Shown here in pieces: positions 44,700 to 57,259 of a stretch of DNA of 64,000 nt. Under the pieces are notes generated by a model. It saw nothing but the letters and a program-made list of their open reading frames with translations, had not been told where the DNA came from and searched no databases. The position numbers were made by a program, and so were the translations under genes. Position 1 is the first letter of the stretch, and each line of letters opens with the position of its first letter. Source of the DNA: Echinometra lucunter (lineage: Eukaryota > Echinodermata > Echinoidea > Camarodonta > Echinometridae); assembly GCA_029962745.1 (NCBI GenBank), contig CM057153.1:37916307-37980306 (forward strand), in the 5' to 3' direction.

Positions 44700-47685
44700 A
44701 CTTTCGAATTTGATATTATCCATACTGATTTTGATTTTCATGTACCAAAATGTGAAGAGAAAAGAGATCAAGAGAGATCCACAACTAATGAATATGTGTG
44801 TATGTTTTTTTTTTTTTTTTTTTTCCAGAGGAGTATGGGTTGTGAGAGAGGAAGAGAGTGGGGTTGGTACATGTACATACAGTGTACATGTAATGTACAT
44901 GTATGCAAGTTATTGCTGTATACAGAGATTTTAATAATGGAAAAAAGAAAGGAGAAACATTATACAGCTATTTAAAGTGGAGGTTCTGTGTTTTCAAACA
45001 AACCATGAGTGGTATCATTAACTCTGAAATCCTGGTAGTGTTGATAATTGATAAACTTATCAAAAACTGACTTTCCCCCAAACTGATTTGAAGTCAGTAC
45101 TAAAGCTGTGAAAATGGAATGCTGAGCAGCTTCCCCTTTAACATACTTGTAAGACATTCCATCACAATCTATCCGGTTTTGATTTGTTATTTGTAGACAA
45201 AGAGGAAATCCTGTGTACAATATTATGAAGTGCTTACACGTGCTCTTAGAATCTGTACTTTCTAGTTTCTCAACTTCCTTCCCAGATCGTTCTCCAGCAA
45301 TTATACCATAGCAGTTTTCTTAAACGAGAATGCAACCCAGGCATCAGTGTGCTCTTAGTGAATAAAGATGACCAAGAAGAATAAACAGTGAAAGTTTGAG
45401 CAAAGTTGGACAATCTGTTCAAGAGTTAATGAATTTTGAAAGTTTCAGTAAATCCCTAATGTGGGGATCCTTGAGTTGGCAACTGTGCCAGCATCTGTGA
45501 TGTCATCGTGGATAACTCTCAATTCATTTTGTACGTAATTTTTGAATTTCAAGTCAGGAATGAACATAATTCTTCCCAAGATGTTTGCAGAATTGATGTA
45601 GCTATGTCATACTTGAACAATAAATCAAAAGAATTTTCATTTTTCTTGAAAATAAAGAAAATGTTAAATTCGGTGTACAAGATGAATGGAGAGTGTATCC
45701 ACAACATAAATAGATTTTAATGAAAAGTGCAAAAGTCACCCCCAAACTGTCTATTTGCCCTTTGAAAGTTTGTAATAGCAATTTTATGTTTCCCACTACA
45801 TTGCAAATGTAGAGAATTAAATCATTACCATTACCTATCAAATTGCTTTTATTTGCAGATGGTACAACATACTGCATTAGAAATAGACTTTCCAGTGACT
45901 TTAGCTTTTTCCGTTTACATGTATGTGTAAATGTGTTATTCCCAGCATTCTAGATAAATTCATAAGTGTCACTGAAAAGAGACACTGTACTACTATGGTT
46001 TATTTGAGATTGCACTGCTGAAATAAAGGGGAAAAGTGGTTATCAGATGATATTATACTTCCATGATGGTTTTCACCAGAAAGGGAAATGTTAGTTTTGT
46101 TACAGAGCTGTAATTTTTTGCTAAAAAGTTGTAGTATCAGGATCCCCCTTGCTCTCATTTGTTTGATAAACAATGTCTTTATGTGTCTCTTCTACACAAT
46201 TTACACCATGCAATGTAAAGAAAAGAAAAGATCAATATACCTGAATATACATTGCTGTGATAATATGCTGCAAAAAATAATGATAATTCTTGTACTTCTG
46301 TGATATCAAATGTCTGTAATTTGTATACTACGGCTGTATGCGTATACAATGCATACCTATGGATACATAAACATGCATTAGTAACTTCCTGATTGAAAAA
46401 TTATGATATTCATTGTTGCCCATGTTGGCTTGTGTTGTAACAGTATTACGGTGAATACATATATGCATTTTGATATTAGGCTGTACAATTCAAGCATTCA
46501 TAAGCAGTGATAAGTTACTGGTATAATGAATGTTTTGTAACATGTTTAATGAATCAGAAAGATTTTACACTTCGTTGTTGATGATAACTTCAGACAAATT
46601 GTAATATTCTAATTGATTACAAAATGGGAGTTTCAGTGCAGTTTGATGTTACCAAAGTCCAAAGCTACATGACTTTAAATACATGTGTTAAAAACTAGAT
46701 GCATATGGCGTTAATAACATTTTATCAATGGTTGTTGCCCTCACCCTCCACACCCCCAATTTTTTATTGTAAACCAGCTGAACGTGGTTTGACAATATAA
46801 AGCAGTTTTTAGGCTAGAGTAATCATTGACCTCTCCATTCAAAATCCAAAATCAGTTTATTTCACATGTACATGTACTTGGTATGCAAATATTGTGTGAA
46901 TTGTAGGTATTGCCCCCCCCCTTTTTTTTTTCTTGCTCAACAATTCTGTCTTGGGCTATTGCTAAAATTAATGATATTTTTCATAAATGTACAGACAAAT
47001 TTCTTGTTTCAGTAGTAAAAAGAAAAACAAAGAGCAAAAGCAAGAGAAAGCAGATATCCAAAATAAGCAATAATAGCAACAACAACCACCACTACTTTTT
47101 TCATTGTATAATATCCGAAAGTATGAATATATTTTTTCAAAAGATTTTAAACTTGTCATCCCTTTGATTGCTCAGCTAATTCATGTGAAGAGCACAAAGA
47201 AATTGCTCAGTAGTCCTCATCAAAAATCTTCAATATTTTGCCATTATCTTTTCCAAATTATAAATGCCCGGTATTCAAATATGAAGACAGCTCTCAGAAT
47301 TCCTAAAATTAATTAACTTTAGTCGTCCATACATCAGTACTGCCATACATGCATGTTTCTGCTGTATTAGACATTTGGATTAAGTGAGCCATTAGAATGC
47401 CCATTTGCTAATTGAGTGCTAATTGAGCAGCCTTCAAAATATTCCCCTAGGACTTGAGAGTTTTTGCATATACCGAGTAGTTATTTTCTTGATTGAAGAA
47501 GAAAAAAATGGTTGATTACTTGATGATCTGTCATAGGGGATTGAGAATTGCGCAATAAAGTTGCATAAGCATTGAATGAATATGGTCAACCCAAATAGTC
47601 AAGATAAACCATGTTGTAGAGGATACAAGTACAGTGAGTGCAACTTGGCTATTCAGGGAAAAAAGGTTATACTTTTTCAGTCTCA
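44700..47685. other. AT-rich unique sequence, no gene seen
   Basis: No exon recognised. Part of 45420-45740 resembles, weakly, the inverted-arm family at 29133-29793 (ttggcaac, then gatgtcatc, then cattttgtac). A C-then-T run lies at 46913-46930. Confidence 0.45.
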
Positions 47686-47755
47686 TAAGCGCCTTTGATT
47701 AGGCAACTAGATATTGGCGCTCTACAAATACATCGATTGGATTGGATTGGATTGG
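47686..47755 (+). mobile_element. SINE tail fragment with ATTGG repeats
   Basis: taagcgcctttgattaggca and ggcgctctacaaatac resemble the 3' tail of tRNA-derived SINEs (compare gcgctatataaatat in 12637-12908). It is followed by tandem ATTGG units typical of such tails. Confidence 0.5.
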
Positions 47756-49919
47756 CTACTTCATTGGAAGTTTACTGGTAAATTTAACCTGAATCTCCTG
47801 AATACCTAGTGCTTGTCCATGTTTGAAGACACAAAGTCAAACATAGCTTCTGGTTGCTCATGCATGTACATTGTATACATACATGTACAATCCAAAATGC
47901 TTTTGTCAAAAATACACGAGCAGTTGATGATGACCTTTCACAGAATTTCGAGTTCTCTTCCAGAATATTTTCTTTTGTATAGGTGATGTATAAAGGGAAA
48001 AAGTTACACCCTTGTAATAAGTACATGTATCAAACAGAATATGTACGGACAAAAATAAAACTTATTGGGTCATAAAACTAGTAAAAAGAGTTAAACACAC
48101 TGTAACAGTATAATTGATCAGTCACAGAATACAGATAATAAATGGCTGCTTTCATCTGGAAGTAATATACCTGGTACCAATACTTGTCACAAATCTAAAA
48201 CTCTAGTTGCAAAGTAGCTTTCGTTATGCTTACCGGTATTTACTAATTCTCAATTTGATTTCCAAAATTTGTTCATACATGTTGTATGTACCTGTAGCTG
48301 TGCTCTAATTTTGGACATACATATTTCACCCAATCACTGTATTGTATAGATAATATAATTCGTCATCAACCACAAAGAAGGATATTTGGTGAATCTCATG
48401 ACAAAACCTGACATTTAGAAAGCTGCAAATGAGGGGAATCTTCCACATGTTTGCCAAGTTGTGTTTGTTCAGTCTTAAGTTTGATTTTTATAAATTAAAT
48501 ATATTTTCTAAAATTTTCTTTAGAACTGTTACTGCTCATTTGCTCTTTTTGCAACTACACACATGTACCGTCAAGATGGAACTTTCCCTTGAAGTAATGT
48601 AAGGAAAAGTATACAATTCACCCTTACCAAACAGGCCTTACCATGGATTAATCCTGGACTTTAGTTGAACAAATAGTAACACACATCATAACATCCATGC
48701 AAACAAAATGTATTCTCAATCATATAAAGGTACTTTTTCTTCGCATTAGCAACTTTTTCAACTTTTTCTTTTCAGAGTTTTCCAGGGCTCTTTTGCTCTC
48801 TGTTCCTGTTTGTGGGACTGTGGGTGTTTGTTTTCACCGCTTTATTTCAGTAAGGGTCAGTGAAAATAAAGAATTGATATGGCTCCCACCCCACCTCCCA
48901 TTTTTAGAAAAAAATGAGGCAGTGAGCGAGATATATCAGATTCTTCTTGTATTTGGAAAAAAAAAAGGAATAGCAGGTTGCCCCCCCCCCCCCCCCCCAA
49001 CAAAAAGTGTCTTTGCCACTTGCATGATTTTTAGCACAGTATGACAGCTAGTGTGTGATATTGTGTGACACCTGAAAAGATAAAAAAAAAAAAATGGCAA
49101 AAAGGGGGTGCAAAATAGGGATAGGAGGCTATCCTTTTTGAACTGAAAAGATCCACACCCAATCAAAGTCCATCGCTTTACAAAGTGTTTCTCTCTTTCC
49201 TTTGTAGCCAAATACTGATTTGTAGAGTTTGTTTATTTGTTGGGTATTCTCTTCTTTTCCACAGTTTCTTTTTGTAAATCAAGGAATATACATTAGTCTT
49301 AGCTCTCAAGACATTATTGTAAATATTTGTAGTAGAGCAACACCTAACAATCAAGCAGAAGGAGAAGAAGATCCCCCCCACAAACTGTGGACCCTTTTGA
49401 TGTTGAAAAAGGGTTCTTAATAGAAGTCTGTCTATACATGTATGTACATGCATGTATGAACTGTATGTTCAATGATTTAAATCACTCATTTGATACTCAT
49501 TTTTCAAGCTTTCCAAACTGAAGGTTTGTATTTTTTATGTACTCTTCACCAATTATGAAAATGGCTCTAAAAATTTGTGCAGTGTCTTGCAGGCAAAATG
49601 TACATTAGGCTTATTATGGATAAATGCAGGAAAGTGTAGAACTACAAACTTCTTGAAACTGAAAGTGCAGAATCTTATTGAAAAGGATAAAAAATGAAGG
49701 GTGCAGTATAGGGCTTCTAATTCATTATGCCACTACATTCTACATACATAGTGTAGTGATGAAAGCATTCAGGACAGTGTCATATCTAGTAGCCCTTTTA
49801 ATTATCTCTACTATAACTATTGTTTGGACACCCACTCAAGAACGTGTTAGGGCTTTATGGACCTGGTGCAAATAAATGTGGTGTGATCATTGCCTAAAAT
49901 ACATACATGCAGCTGGGGA
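47756..49919. other. AT-rich unique sequence, no gene seen
   Basis: Several tacatgta palindromes and a poly-C tract at 48981-48998. No coding exon recognised on either strand. Confidence 0.45.
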
Positions 49920-50072
49920 CCGTTTCATGAAAGTTGTCAGCACTGACAAGTTGTCAGTCACTGACAGTTACCTTAGTCAGTCAGTCAGTGATCAGTGCTT
50001 CTCAGCCAATCAAAACCAAGGATTTTACTGAAATTGTCAGTGCTGACAACTTTCATGAAGTGCCCCCCCCCC
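49920..50072. mobile_element. MITE with GAAAGTTGTCAGCACTGACA termini
   Basis: Left accgtttcatgaaagttgtc then agcactgacaa; right ttgtcagtgctgacaac then tttcatgaa. Perfect inverted termini over at least 21 bp. Centre rich in gtcagt/actgac motifs. Confidence 0.78.
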
Positions 50073-50292
50073 CTGGTGTCTGGGTTTAGACATTCTTGTA
50101 GTTGATGTTTATTTTGAATTAAAATACACTTTGTGGAAGACTGAGCATTCCTCTTTTCTCTATCATATCATATCTATACCAAAGAAAGTGTATGTACATG
50201 TTCATGTATTTCAATGATGAGGCTTGTTTGTAAACATGTACTTGTATGAGGAGGGAAATGGGGGGGGGGGGGGGGGAGGGGAGGAGGGAGGC

Positions 50293-50837
50293 ATTTAAAG
50301 GCATTAGCTAACTTTGTGAGCAGCCGATTTAAAGTAAAAGGCTAACATTGTGAGAATTTAAAAAAATCTCATTTTGCGACTTGACAATGGTATAAACACA
50401 AGATTTATAGTTTAAAAATACCAGTCTGAAAGTTTCAAAGTCTAATATTGATGGAAAGTATTTTTAAATATAAAAATGTTAACCAATGTTTGAAGAAAAT
50501 ATAATGTTGGTTGCACAGACTGGACATAAGGAGCATGCATGTGCAGAGTTCACCTGAACAGTGTATGTGTGTGTGTATGCATATCATGTATAGTACAGGG
50601 AGAGAGGTGCAGCCAACGGTTCTTTTGAACTGGTTTAAAATGCTCCTCTAGTTATTTGTGTCATGAGACCAAAACTAATAAAATCGGCATTTGCGTCTTA
50701 TTAACAGTTTTTCATTTCAAATTATGGTTGGTTTCAGAGTTTCAGAGTACTAAGTGCTCTTACACATGTTTTATCTTACATGTAGTTTGAGAATTTTTTA
50801 AATCAGCTGCTCACAAAGTTAGCCAATGCCTTTAAAA
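50293..50837. mobile_element. MITE with TTAAAGGCATTAGCTAACTT termini
   Basis: Left tttaaaggcattagctaac then tttgtgagcagc; right gctgctcacaaagttagcc then aatgcctttaaa, giving about 38-bp inverted termini. It is followed head-to-head by a reversed partial copy (50838-51165); another copy is at 56735-57256. Confidence 0.75.
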
Positions 50838-51165
50838 AATTCTCAAATTTAGATGAAACATGTGTATGAGTACTTGTATTTGGACTAAAAAAAACCCTGA
50901 AACCAACCATGATTTGGAATGAAAAACTGTTAGTAAGATGCAAAAAGCAATTTTATTATTTTTGGTCTCAGAGGCAATAAATAAGAGACTGTTTTGCTTG
51001 AGTTAAAAAATAGTGTTACATGTATCTGCCTTCCGCTGCATGATACGCCAGTACAGTCCAGTGAGCCATGCGCGTGTGCGCGCTCCTTACATGTACGTCT
51101 AGTCTTTGCAACTGACCCTCGTATATTTTTCAAACATTGGTTCACATTTACTAGATACATGTATA
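50838..51165. mobile_element. Partial reversed copy of the TTAAAGGCATT family
   Basis: Blocks gtttgagaattttt, ctgaaaccaaccat, gaatgaaaaactgttag and ccaatgtttgaa of the adjacent element recur here in reverse order, so the pair forms a large inverted repeat. Confidence 0.6.
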
Positions 51166-51747
51166 ATTGGGAAGATTTGACTTTTATAAATATCCAGATC
51201 TTGTGGCTAGGTCTACTTGAGGCTCTCCCAGAGCTCTATGTATCTTATGATATTACTCTCATAGGAGATAATTAAACATTGTTATGGCACACCAACAAAT
51301 ACAGAATTTGATCATATTTGATCAAATTAGACTTTTTAAAGCAATGTATTCATGTTGCTATGACAACTTTGTTTTGAATACACAATGTATTTACCTTTTA
51401 AAAAAATATATTTTTTGTGAATGCATGAATTTGCTTGTTAGAGCGATGCCAGTAATTTGAGGTTGAATGATTACACCTCAAACAAGAGCCATAGAGCGTG
51501 TCAGGAAAACTGTCTGATTTACATGCGTGTTGGTTACAAGCAGAAACTACCAGTACATACTGTAGTGCCACTTATTGGATAAAGTATGAAAAATAAAGTT
51601 GAGTTAATAAAGAAAGAAAAAAAAAACGAAACATGTAACTTATCAGGCAAAGAAGATATACATGTAATTCTTTTTTGTCTTTAACTTTAAAAAGTTTTGA
51701 AATCAATCTGATTTTCTTGCTGAAAGGACTGGATTTGGATGGAAAGT

Positions 51748-51873
51748 GGGCTGCGTTTCACGAAACCGTCATAAGTCTAACTTCTCGGACATACCATGGA
51801 AATGCCTGTTGTAGAATTAACACTCATTTCAATGGGATGTCCATGAACTTAGACTTATTTCTTGAAACGGAGC
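51748..51873. mobile_element. Short MITE with GGGCTGCGTTTCACGAAA termini
   Basis: Left gggctgcgtttcacgaaa and right tttcttgaaacggagccc are inverted, followed inward by mirrored taagtcta / tagactta motifs. Length about 126 bp. Confidence 0.72.
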
Positions 51874-51892
51874 CCAGTTGTTCTCAGACTTA

Positions 51893-52352
51893 TTATTATA
51901 ACCCCGCTAAACAAAGTCTGAAGAGGGGGTATAATGTAGGAATCAGCGTACGGTTAGGCGGTTGGGCGGGTGGTCGATAGGTCCATTGTAAATCTTGCGG
52001 ATGGAACTACATGTACTTCCTCATTTCGCGAGCAATGCTCATGAAATTTGGCACTCATATCGGTCTTAGGACAGTAACGGTATGTTATTGCAATAAATCA
52101 TGGAAAAATCTTGTGGATCAAACTGCTTCCTCATTTCTTGAACAATGCTCCTGAAATTCCCCATACACATTGATCATGAGATGTGGATGTGCAAGACACA
52201 CTTTTTGCATGTGTCGGAAACTGTTGCCATGGTAACAGCATATTATTGCAAGAAATCGGGAAAAATCTTGCGGATCACAATTCTTCCTTATTTTTCGAGT
52301 GATGCTCATGAAATTTGGCAGACATATTCGGGTGGGGGTATATTAATCACCT
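51893..52352 (+). mobile_element. Related hairpin-capped tandem-unit element, family 4
   Basis: Starts with the hairpin TTATAACCCC...GGGGGTATAA, then units with tcctcattt, gcgagcaatgctcatgaaat and gaaatttggca; it ends near gggtgggggtata. It abuts family 2 at 52372. Unlike families 1-3, it has no AGGTCA cluster. Confidence 0.6.
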
Positions 52353-52371
52353 TCAGTGTTTGCTATTTTTT

Positions 52372-53335
52372 ATGCCTCCTCCCACCGTAGGTGGTTGTTG
52401 GAGGCATTATGTTTTCGGGTTGTCCGTCCGTCCGTCCTGTTTTCGTTCTCGCGATAACTTAAGAATCATGTGACAGATTGGCTTCAAACTTGGCTCATGT
52501 ATGCACATGGAAGGGACAATGATCTGATTAGATTTTGGGGTCACAAGGTCAAAGGTCATAGGTCATAGAGGTCATTATGTACGTAGAAAGGGTTTGTATT
52601 CACCATAACTCAACAGCCATTCGACCGATCAACCTCAAATTTGATTCATGTATGCATATTGGAGGGACAATGATCTAGTTAGATTTTGGGGTCTCAAGGT
52701 CAAAGGTCAAAGGTCATAGAGGTCATTATGTACATAGAAATGGTCTGTTCTCGCGATAACTCAACCATTTGACGGAGCAGCTTCATACTTGGCACATGTA
52801 TGCATATGGGAGGGACAATGATGTGATTAGATTTTTAGGTCTCAGGGTTAAAGGTCAAATGTCATAGAGGTCATTATATACATGAAAATTGCTTATTCTT
52901 GCAATATCTTAACTCCATCTCCAAACTTGGCTCATGTATGCATATGGAAGTCTCATAATAGTCTCATTAGATTTGGGGGTCACAAGGTTAAAGATGTCAT
53001 TTTATACATGAAAATAAAAAAAAATAACTCCATCTCCAAACTTGGCTCATGTATGCATATGGAAGTCTCATAATAGTCTCATTAGATTTGGGGGTCACAA
53101 GGTCAAAGATGTCATTTTATACATGAAAATAAAAAAAAATAACTCCATCTCCAAACTTGGCTCATGTATGCATATGCAAGTCTCATAATAGTCTCATTAG
53201 ATTTGGGGGTCACAAGGTCAAAGATGTCATTTCATACATGAAAATAAAAAAATCAGCATGAATGTGCCATATATTTCCGATTTGGCAATGGCGGAGGCAT
53301 AAATTACGACCGCGTGCGGTCGAGGAGTCATCTCG
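52372..53335 (+). mobile_element. Hairpin-capped tandem-unit element, family 2, copy 2
   Basis: Same 5' hairpin (with some substitutions), CCGT microsatellite, unit sequence and 3' hairpin (GACCG cgtg CGGTC) as 31150-32037. The 3' part contains three nearly identical 115-bp units (52911-53025, 53026-53140, 53141-about 53252), a local recent expansion not seen in the first copy. Confidence 0.75.
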
Positions 53336-53500
53336 TTTATTCCTGAATACTGATCAGTAGACCCATTCAGAGAGAGATGTTCTGATTACTGAGGCCACAG
53401 TAAGCTAGACTTGTCTGTGATTGTTATTTGGTTATGAGATTAAGCTACTCCCATTCCACCAGGAGGCCTAAATGATCAGTTTACTTTGTAAGTAAGACTT

Positions 53501-53545
53501 CTTTTACACCAAGCCTTGGGCCGCGGCCTGGCCTTGGTGTAAAAG
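53501..53545. repeat. 45-bp near-perfect palindrome
   Basis: CTTTTACACCAAGCC at the left and GGCCTTGGTGTAAAAG at the right around a CCGCGG-containing centre. The next 150 bases repeat aaatgcgg(a/t)g-type units. It may be the end of an otherwise unrecognised element. Confidence 0.7.
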
Positions 53546-54119
53546 GTCAAAAATCAAATGCGGTGCCAAATGCGGAGCCAATTTTGACCCAGCTCTGGAG
53601 GTAGTCTCAGCCGCGGCTGGGCCATGGCCAGTTTTGGTATAAATGCGGAGCAACCAAATGCGGAGCAACCAAATGCGGGGCCATCTTCCGTTTTCAATGA
53701 TGTCATAAAACCAATGTTGTAGAATTACAAACCGGGTGCACGGGGATAAAAAAGGCTTTGTCAAATTGTAGAGCGCTCCTACGACAAAAATTTGAAAGGA
53801 TCTAGATACAGGCCGTGGCTGCAGTCCTGGTGTCAGAGAGAAAGGGTAAGGAGGTAGGCCTATGAAAGAGAGAGCAAACAGTGTAACTCGAAGAAGGCAT
53901 AAATGGAAGAAAGATAGGATAAAGAGAATGGTTGTAAACAAAGAGAGTGGTCGAAAAATAAGAGAGTGTAAGCAAGGAAGCTGACGGACAAAATGTAATT
54001 ACATATTTTTGAATAAGTAAACAGCAACAAATTAAACAACAATAATTAAACAACAAGGGAAACATAATCAAAAGTATCTCCAAAATTGAGAAGATGAAGA
54101 AAGATGAATCAGAAGATTT

Positions 54120-54410
54120 GCTTTTTACAGAACATACTTTGACTATGGAGTGAGAAAAATGTGTAACTTTCAAGAAAATTGAGAAAATGTGAAATTTCAT
54201 GTACAAAGTGAATGGAAAGCTGCTCGCATATGATGTCATCAGTGTTGTCGATTTGCAGAGCTGAGAATAATTTAATAGAAAATGTAAATGAGTGTAATTT
54301 TCGTATTCTTTGACCGATTTTACTCATTTCTTTTTTAAAATGCTGTTCAAATTTAACTCCTTTTATTTAAACAGTGGAACTTCTAGCCAGGGGTGGACTT
54401 TCCCTTTAAT
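54120..54410 (-). mobile_element. One-armed relative of the 29133-29793 element
   Basis: Nearly identical to the right arm at 29541-29793: gaaatttcatgtacaaag, gcatatgatgtcatcagtg, atttgcagagctgaga and ggtggactttcccttta. A 4-bp insertion lies near the end. Confidence 0.7.
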
Positions 54411-54494
54411 TAAGCTAGGCCTTAATGTATTCAGTCAGTGTGCAATTCACATTCCTAGCTTTAAATCTCACTGGTTTGGAGGGTTCACCCCTCT

Positions 54495-54568
54495 TTAACC
54501 GTTGACTACTGAATTCTCAAACTCCCATAGACTTTATGCAGGGATCACTTGGTTCCTGTATGGGTTAA
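54495..54568. repeat. 80-bp TTAA mini-element, copy 3
   Basis: TTAACCGTTGACTACTGAAT at the left and tatgggttaa at the right, sharing actcccatagacttt and cacttggtt with the reverse of 33341-33420. Confidence 0.55.
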
Positions 54569-54830
54569 TCTTTTCTTATCTCCCCTCTCCCTTTAGTCAC
54601 AGCCATTGTCCAGGGAAACCATATACCAGGCAGGGTAACTGAAGGGCTGCAGACACAGTGTACATAGATGCACTGTGATAAGTCCATGGTACGAGACAGC
54701 CTTGGTACATATACAAGTAGACCTATTTGTTGTCATTTTGGTGTTTAATTTTCTTCTAGAGGAACATGCCATTTATAGAGGTGTGTTGGGCTGAAGGATG
54801 TGAATGGATGCCCATCAGCCCATACAGTAG

Positions 54831-55354
54831 GCATTTACTAAACACTTGGGTCGCGTCGCACTGGAAAACACGAGGGTCGCGGCTCGCTGGGTATGGTGCA
54901 TCAAGATTTAACTAGGTTATTCCATCCAAAGCTACAGTCATTATACAGTAAAACCAAAACCCCTCAAAGCCACGCCCACAAGCATCTTCTGGTAAATTGA
55001 TCCTCCTGCCCTCTTCTATGCACAAAGTGTTTGTAACGAAACAAAGTCAATGCCCGGGTGAAGTGAATATAGCAGGCTTAATGAGAGATCATAATTATAA
55101 ATCCTGTCTCTTTATTCATATTGGTGGGAGGTTTTTGTTGCAAAATCGTCTTTTGCCTTTCATTTTTGAACAAAAATGGTTCACTGTTCGTGAATTCTAA
55201 AAAGAAATCAAGTTTTGAGTGAACTTTTGACACTAAATTGTGCAGTTTTGGACCAAGTAACTTAGTTAACACTTGGCGCCCCATACCCTGCGAGCTGCGT
55301 CCCGAGTGTTTTCCAGCGCGACATGACCCGAGTGTTTAGTAAAAGCCATACAGT
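54831..55354. mobile_element. MITE with 8-bp target duplication CATACAGT
   Basis: The element is 54839-55346, flanked by CATACAGT at 54831-54838 and 55347-55354. Long inverted termini: left ttactaaacacttgggtcgc, right (reversed) ttactaaacactcgggtcat, extending about 75 bp inward through ctggaaaacac and gggtatgg. The 8-bp duplication suggests a hAT-type origin. Confidence 0.8.
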
Positions 55355-55530
55355 GCTCAGTCTATAGTTTAAGATTTGAAAGATTCAACTTGTCTTTAAT
55401 GCAAATATCTACACATACATGTACAACATGTACATTTGTTATTTATCATTCTACATGTAATGATTTCACTCTCCTTTCAAGACAGAACATTAACTCTGAA
55501 AAATTACCAAAGTTGTGTTCATCATTCAGG

Positions 55531-55990
55531 GTGTTCAGACATTTAAAATTTATACTAGAGCGGTATAGCTATACTAGAACGGTATAGCTATACGATGAAT
55601 TTACATGTATACATCTGAACATCGTATAACGAAACGATGTATAACGAAACAACGTACTGTATAAGGAAATGACGGTCAGAGCATCGTTTCGAACTAGAAC
55701 TCGATAACGAATCAGCATTCCCTGTACGTCTGAACGTATGGCGACCATAGAACGGTTTAACTGGGCGAGGCTTAATGTGACCGCGTGCAAAAGGTGACCC
55801 GTGATTTGTGGAAGTGGAAGGACAGCAGGGGCTAGCGCCGACGTCATGACCATAAGCATCTATACGACGTTTTCCAGAAGGGCCGAGATTATGCGTTTGA
55901 ACGGTCTGTCAGCTATACAATTTGATTGTTTATACGTCTTTTCTTTATCGAGTTCCAATATAATTTTTTTTGCGTCTGAACATGGGGATA
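55531..55990. mobile_element. Element with GTTCAGAC termini
   Basis: Left gtgttcagacatttaaa, right tgcgtctgaacatgg. The interior is rich in CG-containing direct and inverted motifs (agaacggtatagctatac, tataacgaaac). It resembles 11148-11503 in having internal ttcaga motifs. Confidence 0.5.
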
Positions 55991-56734
55991 GTTTATGTCT
56001 TTCTGCGGGCACATTACATGTAGCATGTACATGTAAAATGACACCATGGTGTTATGTAGAATATACTAGTGTATACTACTAGGCTGTAATTAGTACTGTA
56101 AGTAACCAGTAACCAGTTAACCTGTTGCACACAAAGCCCAAGATGATCTTGGACTAGGGTCTATGAAAAATGCATGTTATACTGTCAAAATAAAATCTAG
56201 CTCAACACGTTTTAGAAGTGTGAATTCTACATTTATGCCAGTTTCTCAATACATTTTTAAAAATCCAGAGGCTATGGCTAGACACTCAAGCAGCATAAAG
56301 TGTTGCTTGAATCATTTCAACAAATTATACATGTAACATTGTTTTACTGACAGTTTGTTGTTTCTGAAGGAGTGAAAGAAAATATACAATGCATTTCTTG
56401 CATCTTGAATTTCTTGCATAATTGAGCATGCTTTAAAAATTTGCTGGTATTCGTTTGGTTCTAGAATTTACATGCATAACCGTGCCAGGACTCGGGAGCA
56501 TAGAAACATCTGTTGAGTCATTCTAAAGTTTCCCCAAGATCTACACGCACAGTTTTGCATGTACAATGCACATGTATCTGCAGAGTTTATGCAAAACTTG
56601 AGGTTCCTGAACTCTTGCGGTTCCTTCGTGTAGGAAAACTCAACGGAAGCGTAAAGGGAGTACAATCTTTGATATGAAGAATGAAGAGTGGGAGCTAGTC
56701 ATACCGAACATGTATTAGGTCATTAAAATAGGTG

Positions 56735-57256
56735 CATTTCCATTAGCTCCAAGCAAAATACAGTAGCTTGAAATATTAAAGACATTGGTTAACATTGTTA
56801 TGATTTTTAAAAATCTTGTTTTGTTGCTTGAAAATGGGATAAACATAAGGGTTATAGTGTAAAAATACCAGTCTGAAAGTTTCAAAGTATGATATCCACA
56901 GGAAGTATTTTTAAATATCAAAAATGTGAACCAATGTTTGAAAAATATATGAGGGTTGGTTGCACAGAATAGACATAAGGAGTGCGCATGCGCGTATGAC
57001 TCGCCTTGGTGTATCACGCGCCGGGAGGCACATAAGGGCATTTTCAAATTCAAGCTAAGTGGTCCTCTTAGTGATTGTCTCGTGAGACGAAGGATAATAA
57101 AATCGCTGTTTGCGTCTAACTTACACTTTTTCATTCCAAATTATGGTTGGTTTCAGGGTTTTTGAGTACAAATACAAGTACTCATACTCATGTTTCATCT
57201 TAGTTTGAGAATTTTTTAAATCAGCTACTCACAAAGTTAGCCAATGCCTTTAAACT
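56735..57256. mobile_element. TTAAAGGCATT family, third copy
   Basis: Right end aaatcagctactcacaaag then ttagccaatgcctttaaa. Interior shares taccagtctgaaagtttc, accaatgtttgaa and attatggttggtttcag with 50293-51165. The left terminus is degraded. Confidence 0.65.
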
Positions 57257-57259
57257 GAT

